NCBI RefSeq assembly: GCF_006715145.1
Contig: NZ_VFMR01000001.1
Location: 2,294,001-2,358,000, forward strand
DNA length: 64,000 nt
Direction of reading: 5' to 3'
Source: Microbacterium sp. SLBN-146
Lineage (GTDB): Bacteria; Actinomycetota; Actinomycetes; Actinomycetales; Microbacteriaceae
Shown here piece after piece: positions 8,918 through 19,360 of the stretch. Position 1 is the stretch's first letter. The number at the start of each line of letters is the position of its first letter. The translations under genes and the position numbers were made by a program. The notes beneath the pieces were generated by a model. The model was not told where the DNA came from, searched no databases, and saw nothing but the letters and a program-made list of their open reading frames with translations.

Positions 8918-10078
8918 TCAGTCCGTGAGAGGGCCGAGCCAGGCGGCGGCGACCGTGGAGTGGGCCGACTCGGGGTCGGAAGGGTGGAAGAGGCCCGCGA
9001 GCACATCGCGGTAGAGGCGACTCAGCTCCGAGCCGGAGAAGTACGCCGACCCGCCCGCGACGAGCACGGCGTCGTCGACGACGGCCTTGGCCATCGTGAC
9101 GGCGCGGTGCTTGAGGCCGCTCAGGAGCGAGAACCACCGTGCGCCGTGGTCGGCGGCGGTGTCGACGTCGTGCGCCACGGCAGCGATCTGCGGGGGCAGG
9201 GCGTCGTAGGCGAGCGCCATGTCGGCCACGCGCCAGCGGATGTCGGGGTCCTGGCTGTAGGCGGAGCCCGTCTTCTTGGACGTCCGGCGGTGTGCGGTCT
9301 CGACGGCGAGATCGAGCGCCCGTCGAGCGATCCCGGTGTAGACCGATGCGAGCAGGATCTCGAAGACGCTGAAGATGCCGAAGACGAGAGGGTCGGGCTG
9401 GGGGCCCGGGGCCATCCGGGCGACGACGCGGTCCGCGGACGCGGTCGCCCCGTGCAGCTCGGTCGTCCTCGACTGCGTCCCCCGCATGCCGAGGGTGTCC
9501 CAATCGTCGCGGGTCACGACGGCGTCCGTCCGCGGAACGAAGGCGTAGACCATCGTCGGCGCGTCGGTGCTCGTCGTGTCGAGGCCGTGCAGCCCGAGCT
9601 GCGTCCACACGGGGCCGAGGGACGTGAAGATCTTCGTTCCGCTGAAGGAGTAGCCGCCGTCGTCGAGAGGTGTGGCGACGGTGTCGCTGCCGAACAGCAC
9701 GAGGTCGTTCCCCGCCTCGCTGATCCCGAACGCGAACACCTCACCGTGCACGGCTCCGTCTTGCACGAAACGGAGCCGGTCATCGCCGCGGTCCTGCAGC
9801 ACCTTCGCGACGCCCGTCCACACGAGGTGCATGTTGACGGCGAGGGCCGTCGCAGGCGCGGCCGTCGCGAGACGCTGCTGGAGGAGCGCCGTCTCGGCGA
9901 GACTGAGCCCCGCACCGCCCTGATCGACCGGCACGAGGGCGGCGAGATATCCGGCATCCTTCAGCTCCGCGAGGTCGGCCTCGGGGAAGGTGTTGTCGCG
10001 ATCGTGCTGGGGAGCCCGTTCGCGCAAGCGCGCCAGCAGGTCGTCGGGGAGGAGGCCGGCGGGGTCGAAGGCGGTCAC
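8918..10078 (-). CDS. Acyl-CoA dehydrogenase family flavoprotein
   Basis: 386 residues, a typical length. Three-domain acyl-CoA dehydrogenase architecture is visible: an N-terminal helical domain (ADLAELKDAGYLAALVPVDQGGAGLSLAET), a central beta domain that would bind FAD (FAFGISEAGNDL, YSFSGTKIFTSLGP) and a C-terminal helical domain. I could not place the catalytic glutamate with certainty, so it may be a fatty acyl-CoA dehydrogenase or a flavin monooxygenase of the same fold (DszC/SfnB-like). GTG start at 10078 overlaps the stop of the upstream hydrolase by four bases, so the two are translationally coupled. Confidence 0.85.
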   Translation of the reverse strand: MTAFDPAGLLPDDLLARLRERAPQHDRDNTFPEADLAELKDAGYLAALVPVDQGGAGLSLAETALLQQRLATAAPATALAVNMHLVWTGVAKVLQDRGDDRLRFVQDGAVHGEVFAFGISEAGNDLVLFGSDTVATPLDDGGYSFSGTKIFTSLGPVWTQLGLHGLDTTSTDAPTMVYAFVPRTDAVVTRDDWDTLGMRGTQSRTTELHGATASADRVVARMAPGPQPDPLVFGIFSVFEILLASVYTGIARRALDLAVETAHRRTSKKTGSAYSQDPDIRWRVADMALAYDALPPQIAAVAHDVDTAADHGARWFSLLSGLKHRAVTMAKAVVDDAVLVAGGSAYFSGSELSRLYRDVLAGLFHPSDPESAHSTVAAAWLGPLTD

Positions 10079-10830
10079 GCGAGTGCCGTCCGAAGGTGCC
10101 GGACGGTGTCCTCGGGCTTGTCGCGATGCGGAGAATGGCCCGCTCCGGCGACGACCGAGATGCTGATGTACGCGTTGGCCGTCATCTCCTCGATGAGGCG
10201 CCGTGTGACGAGGGAGTACACCTTCGGGTCGGAGGCGATGACGTGCGTCGGAACCCGCAACCGGGATGCCGCGACCCGCTCGTCCCACTCGGGGTTCTGC
10301 GAACTCGTCTGCTCGACCGCCCAGCGGCTCGCCTGCTGCGCCGACAGTGCTTTGAGCTCGATGTCCTGTTCATGCCACGTGGGGTGCTCGGCCCGGACGG
10401 CCGCCGCGGTGGGATCCGCGAACGAACGGGTCTGACTGTCGCGGACGATCTGACGATCGCGCTCGCGCAGATGGATCGCGGGGTCGATGAGGATGAGGCG
10501 TCGCGTCCACTCCGCATCCGCCGCAGCGGCCGCCGTCGCCGCCGCGCCGCCGAGCGAGTGTCCGACGACGGCATCCCACGAGCCGCCCCCCGTCGGCCGC
10601 GTGATCGCGAGGTCGGCCGCGTACGCGGCGATCGTGTACTCGAGCGCCCGAGGCGCTGTCCCGTGGCCACGGAGGTCGACGGCCTGCGCGTACCATCCGT
10701 CGTCGGCGAGGGCCGTGCCGAACCGCCACATGAGCGCCGCGTTCGAGCCGAGTCCGTGGACGAGGAGTGCGCGGCGCGTCGCGGCGGGATCGCCCCATGA
10801 GAGGCGGGGGAGAGTGAGGGGTGCCGGCAT
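10075..10830 (-). CDS. Alpha/beta hydrolase
   Basis: 251 residues. The oxyanion-hole HGLGSN motif is at residues 25-30, the nucleophile elbow GHSLG at 90-94 (Ser92), an acid residue in HVIASDPKV and the catalytic histidine in GAGHSPHRDKP near residue 233. This is a complete serine hydrolase triad. The substrate is unknown; coupling to an acyl-CoA dehydrogenase-like gene hints at an ester or acyl substrate. It starts 23 bases after a 56-codon membrane-protein gene in the same direction. Confidence 0.88.
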   Translation of the reverse strand: MPAPLTLPRLSWGDPAATRRALLVHGLGSNAALMWRFGTALADDGWYAQAVDLRGHGTAPRALEYTIAAYAADLAITRPTGGGSWDAVVGHSLGGAAATAAAAADAEWTRRLILIDPAIHLRERDRQIVRDSQTRSFADPTAAAVRAEHPTWHEQDIELKALSAQQASRWAVEQTSSQNPEWDERVAASRLRVPTHVIASDPKVYSLVTRRLIEEMTANAYISISVVAGAGHSPHRDKPEDTVRHLRTALA

Positions 10831-10853
10831 GACTCCAGGGTAGGCCGGTTGTC

Positions 10854-11024
10854 CTACCCGAGGCCGATCAGCTCGCCCGCGAAGATCACGACGGCCGACA
10901 CGAGGACGGCGACGAAGGCGACCGCGACGACGGCGAGGACGACGATGTTGCCGACGAGGGCGAGAAGGAAGGCGGCGAGGGGGAAGCGGGAGGTCGAGTG
11001 CGTGGGGATGCTGCTGGTGGTCAC
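10854..11024 (-). CDS. Small single-span membrane protein (56 residues)
   Basis: A GTG-started frame of 56 codons ends in TAG. The first 14 residues are polar (TTSSIPTHSTSR), and residues 16-50 are almost purely hydrophobic (for example FLLALVGNIVVLAVVAVAFV), enough for one long or two short membrane spans. Codon use (third-position C/G throughout) matches neighbouring genes and there is no internal stop. It is immediately upstream of, and in the same direction as, the hydrolase gene. No family recognised. The hydrophobic composition could partly reflect GC-rich codon bias, so the call is moderate. Confidence 0.6.
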   Translation of the reverse strand: MTTSSIPTHSTSRFPLAAFLLALVGNIVVLAVVAVAFVAVLVSAVVIFAGELIGLG

Positions 11025-11150
11025 GCTTCGACGCTACGAACGCGGCCGGCTCGCGGCATCCGTCTGCGGCACGACCCGCATACCTCTCGAGGATGATCCC
11101 GACCGTGCCGAACGGGCCGCACCCCTCGTGGGAAGACGGACAATGGCCTG

Positions 11151-11555
11151 GTGATCTCCACCGACCTCGCTCTCGCCCTCCGCGCCGCCGGACTCGTCTG
11201 GCATCCCTCGTCAGGAGATCGCTTCCAGCTCGACGAACCCGAATTCGAGGCCGATGTCTTCACCGTGAGCGAGATGACGGTCGAGCCGCGCAGCTACCCG
11301 ACCGGAAGCATCCTGGCCTTCAACGGAACGACCGAATGGGCGCTGGATTCCGTCGCCCTCGAAGACGCGCTCTGGCTTCCGCACGAGCACCAGCTGCGCG
11401 AACTCCTGCGCGGCACCTTCCGTGCCCTGAGGCGGGACGCCGACTCGCACGTCGTCGAGATCGTGCTCGGTGGGGAGACCCTCTCGTTCGATCACCCCGA
11501 GCCGGCCGACGCCTACGCGCTCGCTGTCCTCGAGCTCATGAGCCGGTCGGACTGA
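11151..11555 (+). CDS. Conserved actinobacterial hypothetical protein
   Basis: 134 residues from a GTG start; no signal peptide or membrane span. The pattern (AAGLVWHPSSGDRFQL, FTVSEMTVEPRSYPTG, FNGTTEWALDSV, ALWLPHEHQLRELL) is one I associate with short conserved proteins of Microbacteriaceae and Micrococcaceae that databases sometimes label loosely as pilus assembly protein CpaE. I do not see any ATPase or receiver motif that would justify that name. The function is unknown. Confidence 0.8.
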   Translation: MISTDLALALRAAGLVWHPSSGDRFQLDEPEFEADVFTVSEMTVEPRSYPTGSILAFNGTTEWALDSVALEDALWLPHEHQLRELLRGTFRALRRDADSHVVEIVLGGETLSFDHPEPADAYALAVLELMSRSD

Positions 11556-11560
11556 CGCCG

Positions 11561-11587
11561 ACACCCCGATTGCCTACACCCCGATTG
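11561..11587. repeat. Short direct repeat spanning a stop codon
   Basis: ACACCCCGATTG occurs at 11561-11572 and 11576-11587 (15-bp period). The TAG stop of the minus-strand dioxygenase gene (11574-11576) falls at the junction, so the gene end appears to have been duplicated into the spacer. Confidence 0.7.
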
Positions 11588-12461
11588 TCAGCGCAGCGGT
11601 GTAGCCCTGCGAGACGCTCCCCGACATGGTCGCGATCTGGTGGATGCCGCCGTCGTCGCCGAAGACGTTGTCGTTCTGCAGCGACACTCGCGAGGCGTTG
11701 CTGATGCTGCGCTCGTACCCGCTCGTGGCGTAGACGGCCGTGTTCGTCTCGGCGGGGAGGGCGATCTGACTCGTCTTGACGATGGGGCCCGACGCGACGG
11801 CGGTCGCCGTGTCCTCGTAGACCTCGAAGTGGATGTGCGGCCAGCGCCCCGAGTAGCAGGCGGGATAGATCGAGGTGAACGTCACGGTGCCGTTGGCATC
11901 CGTCTCCTGCACGCCGCGGAGGTAGTTCTCGTTCTCGACGCCGTTGCTGTACAGCGAATAGTTCCCGTCGCGGTCGCAGTGCCAGAGGTAGACGCCCCGC
12001 CCCGAGAGCGCTTCGCCGGTCGTCGCGTCTCGGACGGTGAGTGCGATGGTGAGAGGGATCCCTTCGGCGACCGTCGTCGATGAGCCGAAGCTCGAGCGGA
12101 TGTCGCTGCGCACGATGCCCGAGTCGTCCAGAACGTTCACCCCGTTCGATCCGTCGGCGGGGTACGGTCCGCCCGTTTCGTCGGGGACTTCCGTGAGGGA
12201 TGCCGTCCCCTCGGCGCTCGCCGACGCGGTCGCGCCTCCCGTGGCCGAGGGGGTCGCGGTCGGGCTCGATCCGCTCTCGGCACCGCTCGACTGCGTCGTC
12301 GCACCGCACGCCGCGAGGAGGGACGTGAGGGCGGCACCGCCGAAGATGCCGAGCATGCGGCGCCGGTCGATGAGCGTGCGGATGTCGTAGACGAGTCCGC
12401 GGTGGTCTTCGTCGATGGGGTCGCCGTTCTCGTCGAGCCATCGGTTGTCGTCGTCTGTCAT
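11574..12461 (-). CDS. Secreted intradiol ring-cleavage dioxygenase-like lipoprotein
   Basis: 295 residues. A 32-residue polar head precedes a twin-arginine-like signal (DRRRMLGIFGG) and a lipobox ending at Cys52 (LLAAC), followed by a Ser/Thr/Ala-rich tether to about residue 90. The remaining domain resembles the beta subunit of protocatechuate 3,4-dioxygenase: YLWHCDRDGNYSLYS supplies candidate tyrosine ligands and GRWPHIHFEVY the two histidine ligands of the non-heme Fe(III). Intradiol enzymes are normally cytoplasmic; this one would be exported folded and anchored outside, so it may act on extracellular catechols. Enzyme activity is inferred from the ligands only. Confidence 0.85.
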   Translation of the reverse strand: MTDDDNRWLDENGDPIDEDHRGLVYDIRTLIDRRRMLGIFGGAALTSLLAACGATTQSSGAESGSSPTATPSATGGATASASAEGTASLTEVPDETGGPYPADGSNGVNVLDDSGIVRSDIRSSFGSSTTVAEGIPLTIALTVRDATTGEALSGRGVYLWHCDRDGNYSLYSNGVENENYLRGVQETDANGTVTFTSIYPACYSGRWPHIHFEVYEDTATAVASGPIVKTSQIALPAETNTAVYATSGYERSISNASRVSLQNDNVFGDDGGIHQIATMSGSVSQGYTAALTIGV

Positions 12462-12539
12462 GAGAACGAGAGAACCCCACCGCCCTATGCCGTTTCTATG
12501 GCACGGCTATGACGAGCCACTGCGTGTGCGGCTCAGGGG

Positions 12540-13760
12540 TCAGGAGGGGCTCGGACCGGACAGCGTCGAGATCGGCTCGGTGTCGGGAAGGGGACTCGCA
12601 TCACGGTGGCGGAGGTCGGGGAATCCGCGCACGAAGACGACCGCGACGAGGAGGCCGACCGCGGCGAAGGCGGCCGCCGCGACGTAGGCGCCCGTCGCGC
12701 CGATGCCGTCGATGAGGAAGCCCGCTGTGGCGGATCCCGCGGCCGCGCCGATGAGCTGTCCCGTGCCGACCCATCCGTAGGCCTCGGCGGTCTCGCTGAA
12801 CTTCACGCTCGCCGATGTCATCGCGAAGATGACGGCGAGGGCGGGTGCGATGCCGATGCCGGCGAGGATGAGCGTCCCGCTGAGCCACCAGACGTCGAGC
12901 GAGACGATCGTGAGGGAAAGCCCGACCGTCACGATGAGGAGGCGGCGTGCCATCGCCCAACGGCCGATCGGGATGTGTCCGAACGACAGGCCGCCCGCGA
13001 GGCTTCCCACGGAGAAGAGGGCCAGCACGATGCCGGCTTCGAGGCCGCCGTGATCGAAGGTCGCCACGACACCCGCCTCGACGGCCGAGCATGCGCCGAT
13101 GAGAAGGAACCCGACGATGGTGGCGAGGAGGACGGGAGGCTTTCCGAGCACGCGTCCGATGCCGCGACGGCTGCGGGGGATCCGCACGCGCCCGACTTCG
13201 GGGGAGAGGATGAACCACGCGCCGCCGCCCAGGAGGATCGCGACGATCAGGAGGAGCGCGGGAACCGTCCCCACCTGGGTGCCGACGAACGTGACGACGA
13301 CGGGAGCGATGATCCAGATGATCTCCTGCAGCGACGCGTCGAGGGAGAACAGCGGCGTGAGCTGTCTGGCCGTGACCATCTTGGGGTAGATGGTGCGCAC
13401 GGCTGACTGCACGGGCGGAGTCGACAGCCCGCCGATGAGTCCCAGCACCATGTAGAGAGGGACCGGGAGGGTCAGCAGCGCGATCGCGGCGATCGACGCG
13501 GCGCAGATGAGGAGCGTCACCGTCAGGACGCGGCGCATACCCCAGCGCCCCATCCAGCGGCTCGTGACGGGTCCGGAGATGGCCTGACCGATCGATGTCG
13601 CCGCCAGGACGAGGCCCGCAGACCCGTACGATCCGGTGACGTGCTCGATGTGGAGCAGGATCGCGAGGCTCGTCATCCCGTTGGGGAATCGGGCCGTCAA
13701 CTGTGCGGCGATGATACGCCCGACACCCGGCGTGCGCAGAAGATCACGGTACCCCGACAC
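12540..13760 (-). CDS. Major facilitator superfamily transporter
   Basis: 406 residues with about twelve hydrophobic segments, the usual MFS layout. The loop between spans 2 and 3 reads SRWMGRWGMRRVLT, matching the basic MFS loop motif. The C-terminal half contains GIGIAPALAVIFAMTSASV. The overall pattern is that of drug or metabolite exporters, but the substrate cannot be predicted. It lies 78 bases downstream of the dioxygenase gene start in the same direction, so it may be transcribed ahead of that gene. Upstream is the long nrd control region. Confidence 0.88.
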   Translation of the reverse strand: MSGYRDLLRTPGVGRIIAAQLTARFPNGMTSLAILLHIEHVTGSYGSAGLVLAATSIGQAISGPVTSRWMGRWGMRRVLTVTLLICAASIAAIALLTLPVPLYMVLGLIGGLSTPPVQSAVRTIYPKMVTARQLTPLFSLDASLQEIIWIIAPVVVTFVGTQVGTVPALLLIVAILLGGGAWFILSPEVGRVRIPRSRRGIGRVLGKPPVLLATIVGFLLIGACSAVEAGVVATFDHGGLEAGIVLALFSVGSLAGGLSFGHIPIGRWAMARRLLIVTVGLSLTIVSLDVWWLSGTLILAGIGIAPALAVIFAMTSASVKFSETAEAYGWVGTGQLIGAAAGSATAGFLIDGIGATGAYVAAAAFAAVGLLVAVVFVRGFPDLRHRDASPLPDTEPISTLSGPSPS

Positions 13761-13862
13761 CCGATTACGTTAGCGCGGCGCGGGGCCGTTTCGGATCGGA
13801 CGGGCGCGGAGGGGCATCGCGTGGGATCGGATGCCGCGACACGCCGCGACACGCCAGGGACG

Positions 13863-14041
13863 TTGTCCACAGGCGAATCCGATGTCGGAACCCCCGCCTA
13901 CCGTGAACCTGTGTGAAACCGGCCGCCCGCGGGGGGCCGAAACCGTTCGGATTCAGGCCTTTTTCAGCTTTCGAGAAGATGGCGCACCTGTGGATGAATC
14001 GGTGGAGAACCTGTGTTGTACCGAGAGGGACCGGTGGAAAA
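13863..14041. promoter_or_regulatory. DnaA-box-like sites in the nrd control region
   Basis: The 404-base gap 13761-14164 has no gene. It contains one exact actinobacterial DnaA box TTGTCCACA (13863-13871), a second on the other strand at 13989-13997 (TCATCCACA, one mismatch to TTATCCACA) and a weaker one at 14033-14041 (TTTTCCACC on the minus strand). DnaA control of ribonucleotide reductase genes is known in other bacteria; whether these sites act here is inferred. Confidence 0.4.
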
Positions 14042-14056
14042 CTACACGGATGTAAC

Positions 14057-14102
14057 TACTAGCCCTTGTGGTGCTATCTAACGTCCGTACCCATATGTAG
14101 TA
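14057..14102 (+). promoter_or_regulatory. Pair of NrdR-box-like operators upstream of nrdH
   Basis: NrdR boxes have the form CACWA-4-TWGTG. TACTA-GCCC-TTGTG (14057-14070) matches 9 of 10 arm positions. A weaker copy, ACCCA-TATG-TAGTA (14089-14102), keeps one arm. The two lie 32 bp apart, about three helical turns, the arrangement known for NrdR-controlled promoters. A possible -10 (TATCTA, 14075-14080) lies between them. Confidence 0.6.
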
Positions 14103-14164
14103 TTGGACTCCCGGTGGGGGGAACCGCCGGGAATCATCGAATGTGAGGGGAGAGACCGATCACC

Positions 14165-14395
14165 ATGGCGATCACCGTCTACACGAAGCCCGCGTGCGTG
14201 CAATGCACCGCGACCTACCGCGCGCTCGACTCGAAGGGCATCGAGTATGAGATCCACGACCTGTCGGAAGACCCCGCGGCCCTCGAGCAGGTCAAGGCTC
14301 TGGGATACCTCCAGGCCCCCGTCGTCATCACCGATGAAGACCACTGGTCGGGCTTCCGGCCCGACAAGATCGACGAGCTCGCCTCGCGTCTGTGA
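14165..14395 (+). CDS. nrdH: NrdH redoxin
   Basis: 76 residues. Glutaredoxin-like electron donor to class Ib ribonucleotide reductase, reduced by thioredoxin reductase. The redox motif CVQC is at residues 11-14; NrdH proteins typically have CxQC here. The C-terminal WSGFRPDKID segment is the conserved NrdH ending that distinguishes it from ordinary glutaredoxins. First gene of nrdHIEF, six bases ahead of nrdI, with a GGGGAGAG ribosome site just upstream. Confidence 0.96.
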   Translation: MAITVYTKPACVQCTATYRALDSKGIEYEIHDLSEDPAALEQVKALGYLQAPVVITDEDHWSGFRPDKIDELASRL

Positions 14396-14401
14396 TCCCC
14401 G

Positions 14402-14817
14402 ATGAGCACGGTCGCGACGAGCGCACCGCTGCTCGTCTTCTTCTCCAGCGTCTCCGGCAACACCGCTCGCTTCATCGAGAAGCTCGGACTGCCGGCGGTA
14501 CGCATCCCGCTCCACTCCTCTGACGCACCCCTCATCGTCGACGAGCCCTTCGTCCTGGTCACTCCCACCTACGGGGGAGGCCAGGGCCGGGGCGAGGAGA
14601 AGGGGGCGGTGCCCAAGCAGGTCGTTCGATTCCTCAACGACGAGCGAAATCGCAGCAACCTGCGCGGCGTCATCGCCGCAGGCAACACCAACTTCGGCGA
14701 GGCCTTCTGCCTCGCCGGCGACATCATCAGCCGCAAGTGCCGCGTGCCCCACTTGTATCGGCTCGAACTGTTCGGCACGCCGGAAGACGTTGATCGCGTG
14801 AGCGACGGATTGGAACG

Positions 14818-14836
<19 letters not shown>
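14402..14836 (+). CDS. nrdI: NrdI flavodoxin-like protein
   Basis: 144 residues. FMN protein that supplies the oxidant used to build the dimanganese-tyrosyl radical cofactor of NrdF. Features: [17 protein letters not shown] at the N-terminus (phosphate loop), VTPTYGGG, and [19 protein letters not shown], all typical NrdI signatures. Its end overlaps the start of nrdE, implying coupled translation within the operon. Confidence 0.96.
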
Positions 14837-17989
<3,153 letters not shown>

Positions 17990-18037
17990 AAACCCCTGGC
18001 AAACGCCCCGTTCTGCCAGTCGGCGCAGTGAGCAGAG

Positions 18038-18077
18038 GCCCCCGGCCGATTACCGTGAGTGGTGATCGGCCGGGGGC
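18038..18077 (+). terminator. Terminator hairpin after nrdHIEF
   Basis: A perfect 13-bp stem, GCCCCCGGCCGAT (18038-18050) pairing with ATCGGCCGGGGGC (18065-18077), with a 14-base loop and a short T-containing tail (ATTCTTG). It lies 48 bases after the nrdF stop. Confidence 0.85.
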
Positions 18078-18141
18078 ATTCTTGCGCGTACGCCCACACT
18101 TGCCCGAGCGTGGCCTCCCGGGCGGGGCGTGTTTCGGACCG

Positions 18142-18166
18142 GCGGGGCGCGAATTCTGCGCCCCGC
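18142..18166. other. Second inverted repeat after nrdF
   Basis: A 9-bp stem, GCGGGGCGC (18142-18150) with GCGCCCCGC (18158-18166), loop GAATTCT. No T-tract follows. It may be a second terminator or a chance GC-rich hairpin; nothing else is seen in 18078-18226. Confidence 0.4.
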
Positions 18167-18226
18167 GATGGCACACCGCGCCCCGAGCTGCGGGGCAGCC
18201 CTCGCCGCCCGCGTGAGGGAGGGCCC

Positions 18227-18232
18227 TAGTGT
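18227..18232 (+). promoter_or_regulatory. -10 hexamer of a probable leaderless promoter
   Basis: TAGTGT fits TANNNT and ends seven bases before the ATG at 18240, so transcription would start at or next to the start codon. Confidence 0.5.
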
Positions 18233-18239
18233 GGAAGGC

Positions 18240-18569
18240 ATGGGCTGGCTCCAGTACGACCACATCAGCGACCCGATCGCCATCGACGATCGTGCGCTGT
18301 CGCACTTGAAGACGGTCATCACGACGAAGCTTCGCCGAGGTGAGAGCTTCACCGTCACGTGGATCCACTCCACGGAGCAGGCACCGGGTCGTACGACGAT
18401 CTGGGTCGACCCGGCGATTCCTCTGCGCTTCACGTTCGAGTCGCCCGATCCCGTCGAGCTGAACCCCGAGTGGCTCGTCCGACTGGCCGACACGGCCTCG
18501 ATGACAGGAGAGATCGTGCTCATTCCCGAAGAGGAATCCGGTCCGCTGACGATTCCGCCGGCGTCATGA
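18240..18569 (+). CDS. DUF7882-like small protein of Microbacteriaceae
   Basis: 109 residues, no signal peptide or membrane span. The pattern MGWLQYDHISDPIAIDDRAL, LKTVITTKLRRGESFTVTW and the WVDPAIPLRFTF segment match a short family that is common, often in several copies, in Microbacteriaceae genomes and that I associate with DUF7882. Some database entries call it ATP-dependent DNA ligase, for which there is no sequence basis here. The ATG at 18240 is preferred over a longer frame because the family begins at MGxLxY and because a -10 hexamer lies just upstream. Ends in an ATGA overlap with the next gene. Confidence 0.82.
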   Translation: MGWLQYDHISDPIAIDDRALSHLKTVITTKLRRGESFTVTWIHSTEQAPGRTTIWVDPAIPLRFTFESPDPVELNPEWLVRLADTASMTGEIVLIPEEESGPLTIPPAS

Positions 18570-18943
18570 TGAGGACGATCGCCCGATGGGCTCTCGCAGG
18601 AGCCATGGTCTTCGCGGGAATCAGCCACTTGTTCTGGGCGCGCAAAGAGTTCCAGGCTCAGGTACCCGACTTCACGACGAAGGTCATGGACAAGGATGCC
18701 GTCGTCGTGGCATCCGGTGTCGTCGAAGTGATGCTCGGCGCATCGCTCGTGGCGCTGCCCCGGTCGCGCCGTACGATCGGCACGATCCTCAGCGCGTTCT
18801 TCATCGCCGTCTTCCCCGGGAACATCGAGCAGTACACGAAGAAGCGCGACGGGTTCGGCCTCGACACCGACCGCAAGCGGCTCGTACGGTTGTTCTTCCA
18901 GCCCGTTCTCGTCGCCTGGGCCTTCTGGTCGACGCGACGCTGA
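18566..18943 (+). CDS. DoxX-like membrane protein, copy 1
   Basis: 125 residues with four hydrophobic segments: ARWALAGAMVFAGISHLFW, VVASGVVEVMLGASLVALP, TIGTILSAFFIAVFPGNI and LFFQPVLVAWAFWST. This is the four-helix DoxX/DoxD-like fold, with the family features SHLFW and FPGNI. Start ATG 18566 overlaps the previous stop as ATGA; the next codon is also ATG. A clear paralog lies at 24589-24981, about half identical by eye. The function in the cell is unknown; some relatives are linked to redox or thiosulfate metabolism. Confidence 0.82.
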   Translation: MMRTIARWALAGAMVFAGISHLFWARKEFQAQVPDFTTKVMDKDAVVVASGVVEVMLGASLVALPRSRRTIGTILSAFFIAVFPGNIEQYTKKRDGFGLDTDRKRLVRLFFQPVLVAWAFWSTRR

Positions 18944-18979
18944 TCCTCGCCCGAGATTCGACACCGTAGGCGGACACCG

Positions 18980-19357
18980 ATGCCCTTCCTCTTCTCGCTC
19001 CTCGTCCTCGGGCTCATGGTGTTCGCGCTCGTCGACATCATCCGGCGAGACGACTCCGAAGTGCGGCATCTGCCGCGGGTCGTGTGGGTCGTCATCGTCG
19101 TCCTCCTGCCGCTCATCGGCTCGGCGCTCTGGTTCGCGCTGGGACGGACGTACCCCGAAGGCGGACCACGGATGCCGCGCCCGGCACCGCGCGCTGCGAC
19201 ACGGACCGCGCCCGCGCCGCCCGCGCCGCCGGCGCCGCCGCGCGACACGCGGACGACGGAGCAGCAGTTGGCAGACCTCGAGCGGGAGATCGAGGCCGAG
19301 CGTCTGCGCGAGGAGATCGCACGTCGCCGCCGCGATCAGGGCGGCGCGACGGCGTGA
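18980..19357 (+). CDS. PLDc_N domain membrane protein with coiled-coil tail
   Basis: 125 residues. Two membrane spans (LFSLLVLGLMVFALVDIIRR and VVWVVIVVLLPLIGSALWFALGR) form the small module found at the N-terminus of cardiolipin-synthase-type phospholipases, here without any phospholipase domain. It is followed by a Pro/Ala-rich linker and a charged coiled coil (LADLEREIEAERLREEIARRRR). Such stand-alone proteins are common in actinobacteria and their role is not known. Confidence 0.8.
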   Translation: MPFLFSLLVLGLMVFALVDIIRRDDSEVRHLPRVVWVVIVVLLPLIGSALWFALGRTYPEGGPRMPRPAPRAATRTAPAPPAPPAPPRDTRTTEQQLADLEREIEAERLREEIARRRRDQGGATA

Positions 19358-19360
19358 CGC

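Noticed and set aside
11151..11555. Naming the 134-residue protein as pilus assembly protein CpaE
   Set aside because: No receiver or ATPase motif is present; the name seems to be an inherited database label.
13831..14055. A 74-codon frame in the nrd control region
   Set aside because: Unusual composition, no ribosome site, no family resemblance, and it overlaps DnaA-like boxes.
18240..18569. Naming the 109-residue protein as a DNA ligase
   Set aside because: It lacks the KxDG motif and every other ligase motif; the true ligase is at 25021-26544.
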